Positions 34,594 to 43,049 of a DNA stretch of 64,000 nucleotides are shown here, piece by piece. Origin of the DNA: Paenibacillus sp. J23TS9 (lineage in GTDB: Bacteria > Bacillota > Bacilli > Paenibacillales > Paenibacillaceae); contig NZ_BOSG01000003.1 in assembly GCF_018403225.1 (NCBI RefSeq), positions 186,001-250,000 of the forward strand, given 5' to 3'. The notes under the pieces were generated by a model. It saw only the letters and a program-made list of their open reading frames with translations. It searched no databases and was not told where the DNA came from. Both the position numbers and the translations under genes were made by a program. Position 1 is the first letter of the stretch, and each line of letters begins with the position of its first letter.

Positions 34594-34650
34594 TTCAAAA
34601 ATCGTTCACAGAATGTTCACTTATGAAGAGGATTCCTCTATCTCTATAAT
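34594..34650 (+). promoter_or_regulatory. Promoter of the DUF2798 gene with hexamer array and palindrome
   Basis: Three hexamers, TTCAAA, TTCACA and TTCACT, begin at 34594, 34605 and 34616, an exact 11-bp period (N5 spacing). A perfect 13-bp palindrome AGAGGA-T-TCCTCT lies at 34627-34639, in the spacer of a promoter with -10 TATAAT at 34645-34650 and a weak -35 TTATGA at 34621. Direct repeats of this spacing and sequence resemble the Bacillus PhoP box (TTAACA-type) at about -63 to -36, so control by a PhoP/OmpR-type regulator is a candidate. Confidence 0.5.
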
Positions 34651-34681
34651 GACAAAGGGTAAACAGAAAGGATGATGAAAG

Positions 34682-35170
34682 TTGCCTACAACGAAGAAGG
34701 AAAATTTTTATTTTGGGTTGATGATGTGCTGTGGAATGGTCATATTCATGACATTCTATAATTTATTGAATCACGGCTTGCTTGGCACGATAACGGTGAA
34801 AGAAATACTTATCCAGCTTATTCTGGTCTTTATTACTGCTTTTTTATTGGAGTTGTTTATTGTCGGTCCCGCGGCAAAGAAAATTGCTTTCTCATTACCC
34901 TATGACAAATCTAAGAAGGTATTTGTAATCCTATCCCTGGCATTTTTTATGGTGAGTGGAATGGTTCTCTGTATGTCTTTTTATGGATTGATGACTTCTT
35001 ATTTTTCTAACGGTCTCAATGGAGAATCACTACTTAAAAGTTATTTTTCTTTAGTATTCAAAAATTTCATTTTTGCGCTCCCTCTGCAGCTCATTATTGT
35101 GGGACCGGTTGTCCGGTTTATATTTTCAAAATTCGTTAAGAGTAAAAAAATCACAGAACCTTTAGCTTAA
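34682..35170 (+). CDS. DUF2798-like membrane protein with two repeats
   Basis: The 162-residue, AT-rich gene encodes four hydrophobic helices in two similar halves: FGLMMCCGMVIFMTFYNLLNHG...ELFIVGPAAKKIAF and FFMVSGMVLCMSFYGLMTSYF...PLQLIIVGPVVRFIF. This fits a tandem DUF2798 protein; function is unknown. The start is TTG with AAAGGATG at 8-10 nt. Base composition is lower in GC than the neighbours, which hints at transfer or membrane bias. A promoter with an 11-bp-spaced repeat array precedes it and a 22-bp hairpin terminator follows. Confidence 0.78.
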   Translation: MPTTKKENFYFGLMMCCGMVIFMTFYNLLNHGLLGTITVKEILIQLILVFITAFLLELFIVGPAAKKIAFSLPYDKSKKVFVILSLAFFMVSGMVLCMSFYGLMTSYFSNGLNGESLLKSYFSLVFKNFIFALPLQLIIVGPVVRFIFSKFVKSKKITEPLA

Positions 35171-35205
35171 GTCTATTGAATTAACGGGAAACGATAGCTG
35201 AAAAC

Positions 35206-35260
35206 AATTCAAGCGGCAGTTCAGGACCTTTGCTAATGTCCTGAACTGCCGCTTGAATTT
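35206..35260. terminator. Perfect 22-bp stem terminator
   Basis: The arms at 35206-35227 and 35239-35260 form a fully complementary 22-bp stem with a loop of about 10 nt, lying between the convergent DUF2798 and MerR genes. T-runs flank it only loosely. Confidence 0.8.
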
Positions 35261-35279
35261 GTGTTAATTAGTCCTTTTT

Positions 35280-35696
35280 TTATTGGCGCATCGCTTTGGT
35301 GATCCGGCCGCTGAGACCGGCCAATTCCTCTCTGACCTTCGCCATCTCCGTAATTTTATAATCTACCAGTTCCAGCTGCTTGTTAACCGCTTCGGCCATA
35401 TGCTCCAGCTCTGCTTGGCGCAGGGCATCATCCGAGGAGGAAGAAGCATTGCTGCGATGCTTCATGACCTGATCATGAATTTGCAAAAATTCCTGGATCT
35501 CCTGCAGAGAAAAACCAAGCACCTTTTTCGCGAGTACAATATTTTTCAACTGCTGGACGTCTTCTTCGGTATATAATCGAATGCCTCCATCAGACCGTTC
35601 AGGTGATTTCATGAGACCGATTTCCTCGTAATACCGGATCGACCGCTTCGTCAAACCCGTCTCCTTGGCAACATCGTCAATTTTAAGCCATGTCAT
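35280..35696 (-). CDS. MerR-family transcriptional regulator
   Basis: The 138-residue protein has the MerR winged-helix start (WLKIDDVAKETGLTKRSIRYYEEIGLMKSPERSDGGIRLYTEEDVQQL), then a dimerisation coiled coil (DQVMKHRSNASSSSDDALRQAELEHMAEAVNKQLELVDYKITEMAKVREEL). There is no Cys-rich metal site, so a small-molecule or multidrug-type signal is more likely. The Met at 35696 follows GGGGGAG at 7 nt. A perfect palindrome AAAGGTATACCTTT just upstream is the probable self-operator. The aldo/keto reductase is upstream on the same strand and may be its target. Confidence 0.9.
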   Translation of the reverse strand: MTWLKIDDVAKETGLTKRSIRYYEEIGLMKSPERSDGGIRLYTEEDVQQLKNIVLAKKVLGFSLQEIQEFLQIHDQVMKHRSNASSSSDDALRQAELEHMAEAVNKQLELVDYKITEMAKVREELAGLSGRITKAMRQ

Positions 35697-35716
35697 GCCT
35701 TTCTCCCCCTGTAATA

Positions 35717-35730
35717 AAGGTATACCTTTC
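35717..35730 (-). promoter_or_regulatory. Palindromic operator AAAGGTATACCTTT
   Basis: A perfect 14-bp palindrome lies 20 bp upstream of the MerR-gene start and just before its ribosome site. The core promoter around it is not clear, so its use by MerR is an inference from position. Confidence 0.5.
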
Positions 35731-35830
35731 AAGTATAGCTTTCCCCGCGATATAACGCCAATAGGGGGTCAATTCCTCGCACATGAAAAGCCGTCCGGGT
35801 CAACGGACGGCTAGAGTTCATAGAAACATA

Positions 35831-36775
35831 TTATGACAAAATTTGCTCAATTCGCTCCAGCACTTCAGCCGAAAGCTCCACCGCCGAGGCATGCACATTC
35901 TCAGCTACCTGCTCCGGACGGCTGGCACCAACCAGTGCACTGGCTACATTCGGCTGGCGCAGAATCCAGGCAAGCGCAAGCTGGCTCATCTTGATGCCAA
36001 GCTCGTCCGCAATGACGCTGAGCTCCTGCACCTTGGCGATTTTCTCTTCGCTGATCTGATCTTCCTTCCAGTTCAGCTTCGCAGCGCGACTGCCCTCCGG
36101 CGCTTCTCCCGCCGCCTTATACTTCCCTGTCAGCAGGCCTTGGGCTAAAGGTGAATAGACCACCTGACTGATTCCTTTTTCCTCACCGAGCGGAATAATT
36201 TCCGTTTCAATGCTGCGGTTGAACATATTGTATACCGGCTGGTTTACTACAATCCGATCCAGCAGGTAACGATCAGCCGTTCCCAGTGCCGCTTCCATCT
36301 GGGCTGCGGTCCACATGCTCACACCGATGTACAGGACTTTGCCCTGGCGCACCAGATCGTCCAGCGCACGTAGCGTTTCCTCAATCGGTGTCTCCGAATG
36401 GTAACGGTGGCAGTAATACAAATCGATATAATCATGTCCAAGCCGCTTCAGGCTCGCGTGGCATTGCTCCATAATATGCTTGCGTGACAGCCCCATATCA
36501 TTGGGACCTTCACCCATTTTGCCGAATACCTTGGTTGCCAATACATACGATTCTCGTGGATACGCTTTCAGTGTATTCCCCAGAAGCTCCTCTGCTGCTC
36601 CGCGCTCGTACACGTTGGCCGTGTCAAAGAAATTGATGCCCTGATCGTATGCTGTCTGAATGGCCTTGACCGCGTTATCCTGTTCAACGTAGCCCCCATA
36701 AGTCAACCAGCTGCCAAGGCTGATTTCACTTACCTTGAGCCCGCTTTTGCCGAGTCTCCGGTAATTCATAGTCAC
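35831..36775 (-). CDS. Aldo/keto reductase
   Basis: The 314-residue enzyme folds as an AKR TIM barrel, close to the Kv-beta/YghZ-YhdN subgroup. Catalytic residues appear in order: FFDTANVYERG (Asp, Tyr), VLATKVFG (Lys) and DYIDLYYCHR (His), with the NADPH site in VVYSPLAQGLLTGKY and LVGASRPEQVAENV. It reduces aldehydes or ketones with NADPH; the substrate is unknown. A GTG at 36775 has AAGGAGG at 8 nt, while the Met two codons on would lie 14 nt away, so I take the GTG. The MerR gene lies downstream. The FAD/Rieske gene is divergent and 134 bp away. Confidence 0.9.
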   Translation of the reverse strand: MTMNYRRLGKSGLKVSEISLGSWLTYGGYVEQDNAVKAIQTAYDQGINFFDTANVYERGAAEELLGNTLKAYPRESYVLATKVFGKMGEGPNDMGLSRKHIMEQCHASLKRLGHDYIDLYYCHRYHSETPIEETLRALDDLVRQGKVLYIGVSMWTAAQMEAALGTADRYLLDRIVVNQPVYNMFNRSIETEIIPLGEEKGISQVVYSPLAQGLLTGKYKAAGEAPEGSRAAKLNWKEDQISEEKIAKVQELSVIADELGIKMSQLALAWILRQPNVASALVGASRPEQVAENVHASAVELSAEVLERIEQILS

Positions 36776-36909
36776 AGACAAAACCTCCTTGTTTGAATAT
36801 TCTTCCTTCATTATTGTAAACAACCTTGGTTTCTATGGAAAGGCTTCGTTTCTTTTTGGTGATAAGTGGTAATAAATGAAAATGAATACTAATAGGAGGC
36901 TACGCCAAG

Positions 36910-38457
36910 ATGCAACCATCCGATTCCGTTTCCCGACATTTGCCACAGTTTCCCGAGTCCTTATGGAGAGCCACCACCGAACTGCCTTCCTTTCCGCGGC
37001 TGAACGAAGATATCCAGGTGGATACCGCGATTGTCGGCGCTGGAATTGCCGGCATTACTACAGCCTATTTACTGTCACGCCAAGGCTGCAAGGTCGCTTT
37101 GCTTGAAGCAGGAAGCATTCTGAACGGCACGACCGGACATACCACGGCCAAAATTTCCGCTCAGCATGGCATGCTATACGATGAGCTGCTGAATCACTTC
37201 GGCGAGGAAAAGACACAAATGTATTACCAGGCGAACCGTGACGCCATGAATTTAATCCAAAAGACGGTGTCAGGATTAAACATCGATTGTGACCTTAAAC
37301 CGGAAAATGCTTATTTGTATATGGAAAGCGATGATGAGCTTCAAAAGCTTCAGAAGGAGTTTGATGCTTATATCAAGCTTGGTATTCCCGGTCAATGGAG
37401 AGACAAGCTGCCCATCCCGCTGAATGTCAGCGGTGCGATTGAAATGCCGGATCAGGCCCAATTTCATCCGCTGCATTACCTGAAACCGCTGGTCGATGAG
37501 ATCCTCAAAGCGGGCGGGCGAATCTTCGAGCAAACGACCATTACCACGCTGGAAAAAGACGGACCCTTCACGCTCACCACCTATCGGGGCAAACATAAGG
37601 TGCGCTGCAGCCATGTCGTATCCGCTTCCCATTTTCCGTTCTTCGACGGTGGGGGCATGTATTTCACACGTCTTCATGCGGAGCGTTCCTATGCGGTCGC
37701 GTTCAAGCCGGAAACCGCGTTTGCCGGGGGGACTTACCTCAGCGCAGACAACCCCAAACGTTCACTGCGTACGGCCTCTTGGAATGGCGAGGAGCTGGTG
37801 CTCGCGGGAGGGGAAAACCATAAAACCGGTCAGGGCATTTGCACGCATAACCATTATGAAGAGCTGGAGCAGTTTGGAGGCAAGCTGTTTGGAATCAAGA
37901 GCATTCCTTTCCGCTGGTCTGCACAAGATCTCGTTACCCTGGACAAGGTCCCGTATATCGGGCAAATCACGTCAGGGGATGAAGGCATTTATGTCGCGAC
38001 CGGCTTTAACAAATGGGGAATGACCCAAGGCACACTGTCGGGTATGATTCTCTCCGATCAGATTCTGGGCAAGGACAATCCTTATACGCCGCTCTATACT
38101 CCTTCCCGCTTCAAGGCCGACCCGTCCTTCAAAAACTTCGTCGTTCAAAATGCTGATGTAGCCAAGCATTTTGTTGCCGGAAAGGTCGGTCTTGTCGAGC
38201 GAAATGCCGAGGACCTGCAGCCTGATGAGGGCGGCGTCATTACCCATGATGGTAAACGGGCCGGAGGTTACAAGGATGCGAAGGGCAATCTCTATCTGGT
38301 AGACACCACCTGTACCCACCTGGGCTGTGAATGTGAGTGGAATGATGCTGAGCGCACCTGGGATTGTCCATGTCATGGCTCACGGTTTAACTATGAAGGC
38401 GCGGTGATCGAAGGCCCCGCGACCGAGCCGCTTGAGAAACTGGATGGACACGAGTAG
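36910..38457 (+). CDS. FAD-dependent oxidoreductase with C-terminal Rieske [2Fe-2S] domain
   Basis: The 515-residue protein joins a DAO-type FAD domain (DTAIVGAGIAGITTAYLL near residue 38, GDEGIYVATGFNKWGMTQG near the end of the domain) to a Rieske domain carrying CTHLGC and CPCHGSRF, the two Cys and two His ligands. The order matches B. subtilis YhfW. The substrate is unknown; internal electron transfer from FAD to the cluster is expected. AGGAGG lies 11 nt before the ATG. The divergent aldo/keto reductase shares the upstream gap. Confidence 0.92.
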   Translation: MQPSDSVSRHLPQFPESLWRATTELPSFPRLNEDIQVDTAIVGAGIAGITTAYLLSRQGCKVALLEAGSILNGTTGHTTAKISAQHGMLYDELLNHFGEEKTQMYYQANRDAMNLIQKTVSGLNIDCDLKPENAYLYMESDDELQKLQKEFDAYIKLGIPGQWRDKLPIPLNVSGAIEMPDQAQFHPLHYLKPLVDEILKAGGRIFEQTTITTLEKDGPFTLTTYRGKHKVRCSHVVSASHFPFFDGGGMYFTRLHAERSYAVAFKPETAFAGGTYLSADNPKRSLRTASWNGEELVLAGGENHKTGQGICTHNHYEELEQFGGKLFGIKSIPFRWSAQDLVTLDKVPYIGQITSGDEGIYVATGFNKWGMTQGTLSGMILSDQILGKDNPYTPLYTPSRFKADPSFKNFVVQNADVAKHFVAGKVGLVERNAEDLQPDEGGVITHDGKRAGGYKDAKGNLYLVDTTCTHLGCECEWNDAERTWDCPCHGSRFNYEGAVIEGPATEPLEKLDGHE

Positions 38458-38799
38458 ACTTTAAGACATAAGGTCTATTCCATTCTATCAAGCGGAGACA
38501 ATTCAGCCTATGATAGTCATTACGAAATACGATCCGGGTCAAGGAAAGCTCCGGAAAGGCGATGTCTGAACGCTTCACCGGTGTTCATGAAATGCCTGGA
38601 TAAACACTTAAAAAACGTCCCTTATTACCGCCATACCCGGCCGGAAGAGACGTTTTGCTTGCAGTCCATGCATGAGCTTACTAAGATGGTCTGCAGACTG
38701 ACCACACCGATTCACCAAAAAAGGATAGCCAAGCCAGCGCGCTTCTCGCGTATAGGCTCTGCTATCCTTTAATTTTTATAATATGGCAGTTCAGAGGAA
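38458..38799. terminator. Gap of 342 bp with two terminator-like hairpins
   Basis: The gap holds no gene I can support. A 12-bp stem with AAAACGTC arms at 38611-38656 could end the FAD/Rieske transcript. A second hairpin, AAAGGATAGC with its complement followed by T-rich sequence, lies at 38716-38776 and could act for both convergent genes. A 63-codon frame within the gap has no ribosome site or recognisable motif. Confidence 0.6.
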
Positions 38800-39270
38800 T
38801 TATGCCGTTACCGCCTCAGCTGCCGCTTCCTGGGCTTGCATCCGGTAAGCAACCAGCGATTCGTCAATGACCGTGCTGAAAAATACAGCATCGACTTCAG
38901 GAACCAGAGCCAGTGCATAGTTCCAGGCATTTTCTTCAATCTGGAGCGCCACTCTAGTTCGTCTTTCAGCGCTGATCGCTGCATCCTCCAGCTCTTCGCA
39001 AAGGAACGGCAAATGAGTATCCGCCGCATGTCCAAGCTCATGCGCCAGTACGACCGCGAAATAAGTCTCCACCTGCTCGAGCGACCCGAACATCTGCAGG
39101 CACTGCTCCTCGATGACCTCCGTATACATCGTGACGGTCTTGGAGATCATGCCATATTTGCCGCCGATCAAACGGCCGCCTTCAAACCGGTGTTCCAATC
39201 TTACTGTAATATCAAGGCCCGAACGCTGCAGCATCTGATCTACGATCTGATTCAAATTCAAGTTCTCCAA
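38800..39270 (-). CDS. Small HExxH-containing putative metalloprotein
   Basis: This 156-residue protein has the zinc-metallopeptidase motif AHELGHAADTHLPF (HExxH with Gly) around residue 77, set in a helical protein with an Ala/Glu-rich tail and the possible third ligand Glu in EENAWNYALAL further on. It is half the size of classic secreted peptidases and lacks a signal peptide, so a cytosolic zincin of the ImmA/IrrE-like or similar small type is possible; no HTH partner is adjacent. The TTG start at 39270 is weak (GAGGAG at 14 nt). I do not recognise a named family. It lies 130 bp downstream of the nitric oxide synthase gene on the same strand. Confidence 0.65.
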   Translation of the reverse strand: MENLNLNQIVDQMLQRSGLDITVRLEHRFEGGRLIGGKYGMISKTVTMYTEVIEEQCLQMFGSLEQVETYFAVVLAHELGHAADTHLPFLCEELEDAAISAERRTRVALQIEENAWNYALALVPEVDAVFFSTVIDESLVAYRMQAQEAAAEAVTA

Positions 39271-39400
39271 CGCTGTTTCTTTGTCTCCTCTGCATTCAAA
39301 ATTCTATAGCTATTATACGGCCAATTGACAGAAATGCAACAAGACAGCAAGCAATTCCCACTTCCAGAACCACATTTCAGCGAAGTTTTTCATGCGAGAA

Positions 39401-40507
39401 TCAGAAACCTCCAGGGAAGCTTGTACTTTCTTCTTTTTTAAAAAAGTTGGGATACACAACCGTATTATCATAGGAATGGTGAAATATATGGGTCGTAGCC
39501 GGAGATACCGGCGGAATCAGCCAATTCCAATTGCCCGTCAGCGGGCGTCCGCATTTGGCTTCCTTCTGCTCAAACAGCTGGAATTGCGCCGCTGCCGTAT
39601 GATGATCCACCATGCTGACCCCTGCCTGTTTGTAGGAATGCAGCACGGCAATATTCATCTCCACCAATGCCCGATCCCGCCAAAGCGAGGTTTCGCTGGC
39701 TGTAGACAAGCCCATCAGCTCGGCAACCTGCGGCAGGACATTATACCGGTTCACGTCAGCGAAGTTGCGGGCTCCAATCTCTGTTGCCATATACCAGCCA
39801 TTAAACGGAGCTGCCGCGTAACGAATACCGCCAATAACCATGTCCATATCGGAAATGATCGGAACCGCGTACCAGCGCAGGCCGAGATGTCCGAATGCCG
39901 GATAATCCGGATGTGTCAGCGGTACCTCAAGCACCAAATGGTCAGGGATCGGGAAAAGTACAGGCTCGCGGCCCTCCGACTGAATAATCAGAGGAAGCAC
40001 ATCAAAATGCGTTCTCTTTCCTCTCCAGCCCATGTCTCTGCAAATATCCGTAAACGGCACAGAAGCGGGATCGCCAACGATCCCGCTCTCCGTCTCATAA
40101 CCCGCATAACGTACCAACTGGTGGTTCCAGATACGCACCCCTTTACTTACCGGGCCGGCTGGCTTGAATACCGACAGGGTTGGAATAACCTTGCCGCTGT
40201 TCGTCGCTTTCCCGATATGATCCAGCAGCGCTGCGCAGATATCATCCGGATGCTCCAAATGCCGCTGATCATGCACAACCATGGAATCCCAGAACAATCT
40301 TCCGATACAGCGGTTACTGTTGCGCCAGGCCATTTTCGCCCCATGCTCCAGCTCCTCGAAGGTATGCTCGTAGGTTCCGGTCAAATCAATTTCTTTCCTG
40401 ATATCGGCAAGCCGATTATGAATTTCCTGCTCTGTTTTTCCAAGCTCGGCATAACATGCTCTTATATAATCTTCTGCTGCCTGAAGCAAAATACTGTATT
40501 CCATCAT
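39401..40507 (-). CDS. nos: Nitric oxide synthase oxygenase
   Basis: The 368-residue protein is a bacterial NOS oxygenase domain, making NO and citrulline from arginine with heme and tetrahydrobiopterin/folate-type pterin and no reductase domain. The heme-ligand Cys sits in AWRNSNRCIGRLFW near residue 65, and the substrate/pterin region PFNGWYMATEIGARNF and KQAGVSMVDHHTAA are intact. The length matches B. subtilis NOS (363). The ATG at 40507 has GAGGTGA at 6 nt; upstream reading has no site. NO protects such bacteria from oxidative stress and antibiotics. It appears monocistronic, with the HExxH gene downstream. Confidence 0.97.
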   Translation of the reverse strand: MMEYSILLQAAEDYIRACYAELGKTEQEIHNRLADIRKEIDLTGTYEHTFEELEHGAKMAWRNSNRCIGRLFWDSMVVHDQRHLEHPDDICAALLDHIGKATNSGKVIPTLSVFKPAGPVSKGVRIWNHQLVRYAGYETESGIVGDPASVPFTDICRDMGWRGKRTHFDVLPLIIQSEGREPVLFPIPDHLVLEVPLTHPDYPAFGHLGLRWYAVPIISDMDMVIGGIRYAAAPFNGWYMATEIGARNFADVNRYNVLPQVAELMGLSTASETSLWRDRALVEMNIAVLHSYKQAGVSMVDHHTAAAQFQLFEQKEAKCGRPLTGNWNWLIPPVSPATTHIFHHSYDNTVVYPNFFKKEESTSFPGGF

Positions 40508-40653
40508 GTCTATCACCTCATCTATGCTGTGAAGCCAAATATTAAAAGTCCGCTGATTATATGAGCCCTGGGCGGGCAATCATCATCGTATTTTAATATT
40601 ATAGCCATAAATAGAGGCCCATGGTCGCGTCAAAGTTGATATCTTCGTGAACC

Positions 40654-42888
40654 CTACAATTCTATTCGGGCTTCTGTGCGCGCTGCCTTCTCCTCCACCT
40701 CAACATGCTTGGAAGGCCAGAATGCAAAGCGGCCAAGCAGGGTTGTCACCGCTGGTACCAGGAATGGACGTACGATAAAGGTATCCAGCAGGACACCTAC
40801 AGCTGTGATGATCCCGAACTGCACCAAAACCTGAATTGGCAATGAAGCCAGCACAGCGAACGTACCCGCCAGGATCAGACCGGCAGAGGTAATGACGGAG
40901 CTGGTCTCGCCGACGCCTTCCTTGATAGCCTGTTTGAGCGGCATGACCTTGCGCTTCTTCCAAATGCTCGAAATCATGAAGATATTATAATCTTCACCTA
41001 ACGCCACTAGGAACACAAACGAATACAGTGGGATCGCCCCTTGAATGGCATCTGCTCCAAGGCCGTAGTGGATGATAATCCAGCCGAGGCCAAGAGCGGA
41101 GAAATAGGATAGGATGACGGTGAGCACCAGATAAACGGTAGCCGTGATCGATCGCAGGTAAACCAGCAGCAGCAGCGTAATCATACCGATAACCACAGGG
41201 ATGATCACCATCGTATCACGGTCTCCGGTTTCCCTTGTATCATACTGCTCAGCCGTCTGTCCACTGATCCACACCTTAGCTTCAGGAGAGGTTATACCCG
41301 CATCCTTCAGAGTCTGCACGGCTGTACTCCGCAGTTCCGGAATAAGGTCTATTGCCTCACTCGAATATGGATTCATCTTCAACTCGATATCGTAGGCGAG
41401 GATGTTTGCATTCTTCTCCCCCTGTACCTGTTGGCCGGCCTTTTCTATATAAGGAAGCCCTGTGAGCGCCTTACCCAGCACATCCGGCTGGCCTTCAGAA
41501 TCGACCATCACCTTGACGGGAGCGAGCTCACCCGGGGAAAACTGCTTACCGATCATATCATAGCCTTCTCTGGATTCCATATCTTTCGGGAAGGAAGACA
41601 TAATATCATAGGTGAATTTCACCTGACTTGAAAAAGACGCGAGCCCGCCAAGCACCACCAGCGTCACAATGACAATCATCCATGGCTTCGTAACAACCAG
41701 TCTGCCGATAAAGCTTTCTTTTTTGCGTCTATGCGTATGGGCCGTCTTGCCTTTACTGCGTGCACGTTCCTCTTCCATTTCTGGCGTACGAGGGATGAAC
41801 GGATAGAACGAGACGCGTCCGAAAATCGCCAGCAGCGCGGGAACAAGCGTCAGACTCGCAATCACCATCACCAGAATGGATACGCTGAATGGAATGGCAA
41901 ACCTGTGATAGGCTCCGTATTTAGCCAGCATCAAAGCGAGCAGCGACAGCACAACGGTAAATCCGCTCATGGCAATGGCGCCTGAGGTTTCGGTGATCGC
42001 CCGCAGCAGTGCTTTGCCTTTGCTCTCTTCCTCTTTCAGCAGATGACGGAAATGGGAAATGAGGAATAGACAGTAGTCCGTGCCTGCGCCAAACAGCAGC
42101 ACCGTCATAATCGATACAGCCTGCGAGTCCACGGTGATCCAGCCTTTACTGGCCATGAGGCCGAGCAGCGGGCTGATCGCGCCATAGGCGAATCCCACTG
42201 CAATAAGCGGAATTAGCGCCAGTATAGGTGAACGGTATATTAACAGTAGAATGACCAGTACTAGAATAACCGTACCCATCAACAGCTTAAAGTCCGCATT
42301 TTTGAACAATCCTACTGCATCGATCGAGATGCCGACGGGTCCCGTCACACGGGCACTCAGCTCACTGGTGGAGTTTTGCTTTGCCGCAAATGGATCGGCC
42401 CCGAACTCCTTCGCCGCCTGCTCCTTCAGCTGCTCGACGCCTTCCTTGAGCTGATCGCTGTCCGCATCATTCTTGAACAGGACCGGTGTGACGAACGTGC
42501 TCTGATCCTCGGACAGCTGCTTTTTCAGAGCCTGCGCAGGCATTTTATCAAACGGAGGCACACTGTCCTGATAAGGAAGCGGTGTACTGCTCCATTCCGC
42601 GTACAGCTTCTGCACATGCTGCAGATCTTCATCCTTGAGCCCGCCTTCGCGGTGCCATACGAGCAGCGCAGGTACGCTGGAGCCTCCGCTGAACTGCTCT
42701 GCGGCCACTTTCTCAGCCTGGACGGACGGCGTGTTCTCCTCCAGGTTGGCCGCATTATTCTGAACCTCCTTGTTCACCATCGGCCACAGCGCACTAAGCA
42801 CCCCTACGATGATAATCCAGACCGCGAGCGTGATCCATTTACTCCGCTTTCCGGCAACAAAACGTCCAAATCCTGATTCCTGCTGCAT
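40654..42888 (-). CDS. MMPL-family RND transporter (YdfJ-like)
   Basis: The 744-residue protein has 12 predicted helices in the MMPL plan, with two large extracellular loops after helices 1 and 7. Conserved Asp/Tyr elements are ALMMGAGTDYCLFLISHFRHLL-like FGAGTDYCLFLISHFRH in the first half and VALGEDYNIFMISSIWKKR in the second. The protein resembles YdfJ, which exports lipids or antimicrobials in Bacillus; the substrate is unknown. The ATG at 42888 has AGGAGG at 7 nt. It is divergent from a TetR gene and likely repressed by it. Confidence 0.93.
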   Translation of the reverse strand: MQQESGFGRFVAGKRSKWITLAVWIIIVGVLSALWPMVNKEVQNNAANLEENTPSVQAEKVAAEQFSGGSSVPALLVWHREGGLKDEDLQHVQKLYAEWSSTPLPYQDSVPPFDKMPAQALKKQLSEDQSTFVTPVLFKNDADSDQLKEGVEQLKEQAAKEFGADPFAAKQNSTSELSARVTGPVGISIDAVGLFKNADFKLLMGTVILVLVILLLIYRSPILALIPLIAVGFAYGAISPLLGLMASKGWITVDSQAVSIMTVLLFGAGTDYCLFLISHFRHLLKEEESKGKALLRAITETSGAIAMSGFTVVLSLLALMLAKYGAYHRFAIPFSVSILVMVIASLTLVPALLAIFGRVSFYPFIPRTPEMEEERARSKGKTAHTHRRKKESFIGRLVVTKPWMIVIVTLVVLGGLASFSSQVKFTYDIMSSFPKDMESREGYDMIGKQFSPGELAPVKVMVDSEGQPDVLGKALTGLPYIEKAGQQVQGEKNANILAYDIELKMNPYSSEAIDLIPELRSTAVQTLKDAGITSPEAKVWISGQTAEQYDTRETGDRDTMVIIPVVIGMITLLLLVYLRSITATVYLVLTVILSYFSALGLGWIIIHYGLGADAIQGAIPLYSFVFLVALGEDYNIFMISSIWKKRKVMPLKQAIKEGVGETSSVITSAGLILAGTFAVLASLPIQVLVQFGIITAVGVLLDTFIVRPFLVPAVTTLLGRFAFWPSKHVEVEEKAARTEARIEL

Positions 42889-42911
42889 GGTTCTCCTCCT
42901 CACCCTTATTC

Positions 42912-43004
42912 AGGTGTACATGGTATAGTATATGTATTGCCTTGAGGTACTAAATCAGAAGGTGTACCGACCCTCGAAACGGTTTATAATAATTATATAT
43001 ACCG
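42912..43004. promoter_or_regulatory. Shared MMPL/TetR control region with palindrome
   Basis: The region has direct repeats of AGGTGTAC (42912-42919 and 42960-42967) and a 25-bp imperfect palindrome with CGGT-x-TATA arms (42980-43004). Within it TTATAATAATTATAT (42984-42998) is a 14-of-15 match to a PerR-box pattern, but TATAAT there also serves as the TetR promoter -10. The long palindrome is the best TetR operator candidate. Confidence 0.5.
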
Positions 43005-43049
43005 GAAGGTTAATTATCAAACAAGTTTTTTGTTAGTGGAGGAGTAAAT

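Noticed and set aside
38581..38772. A 63-codon frame in the gap after the FAD/Rieske gene
   Set aside because: It has no ribosome site, overlaps two hairpins and shows no motif.
39392..40564. A 390-codon open frame opposite nos
   Set aside because: The minus strand encodes an intact nitric oxide synthase; the opposite frame has no family character.
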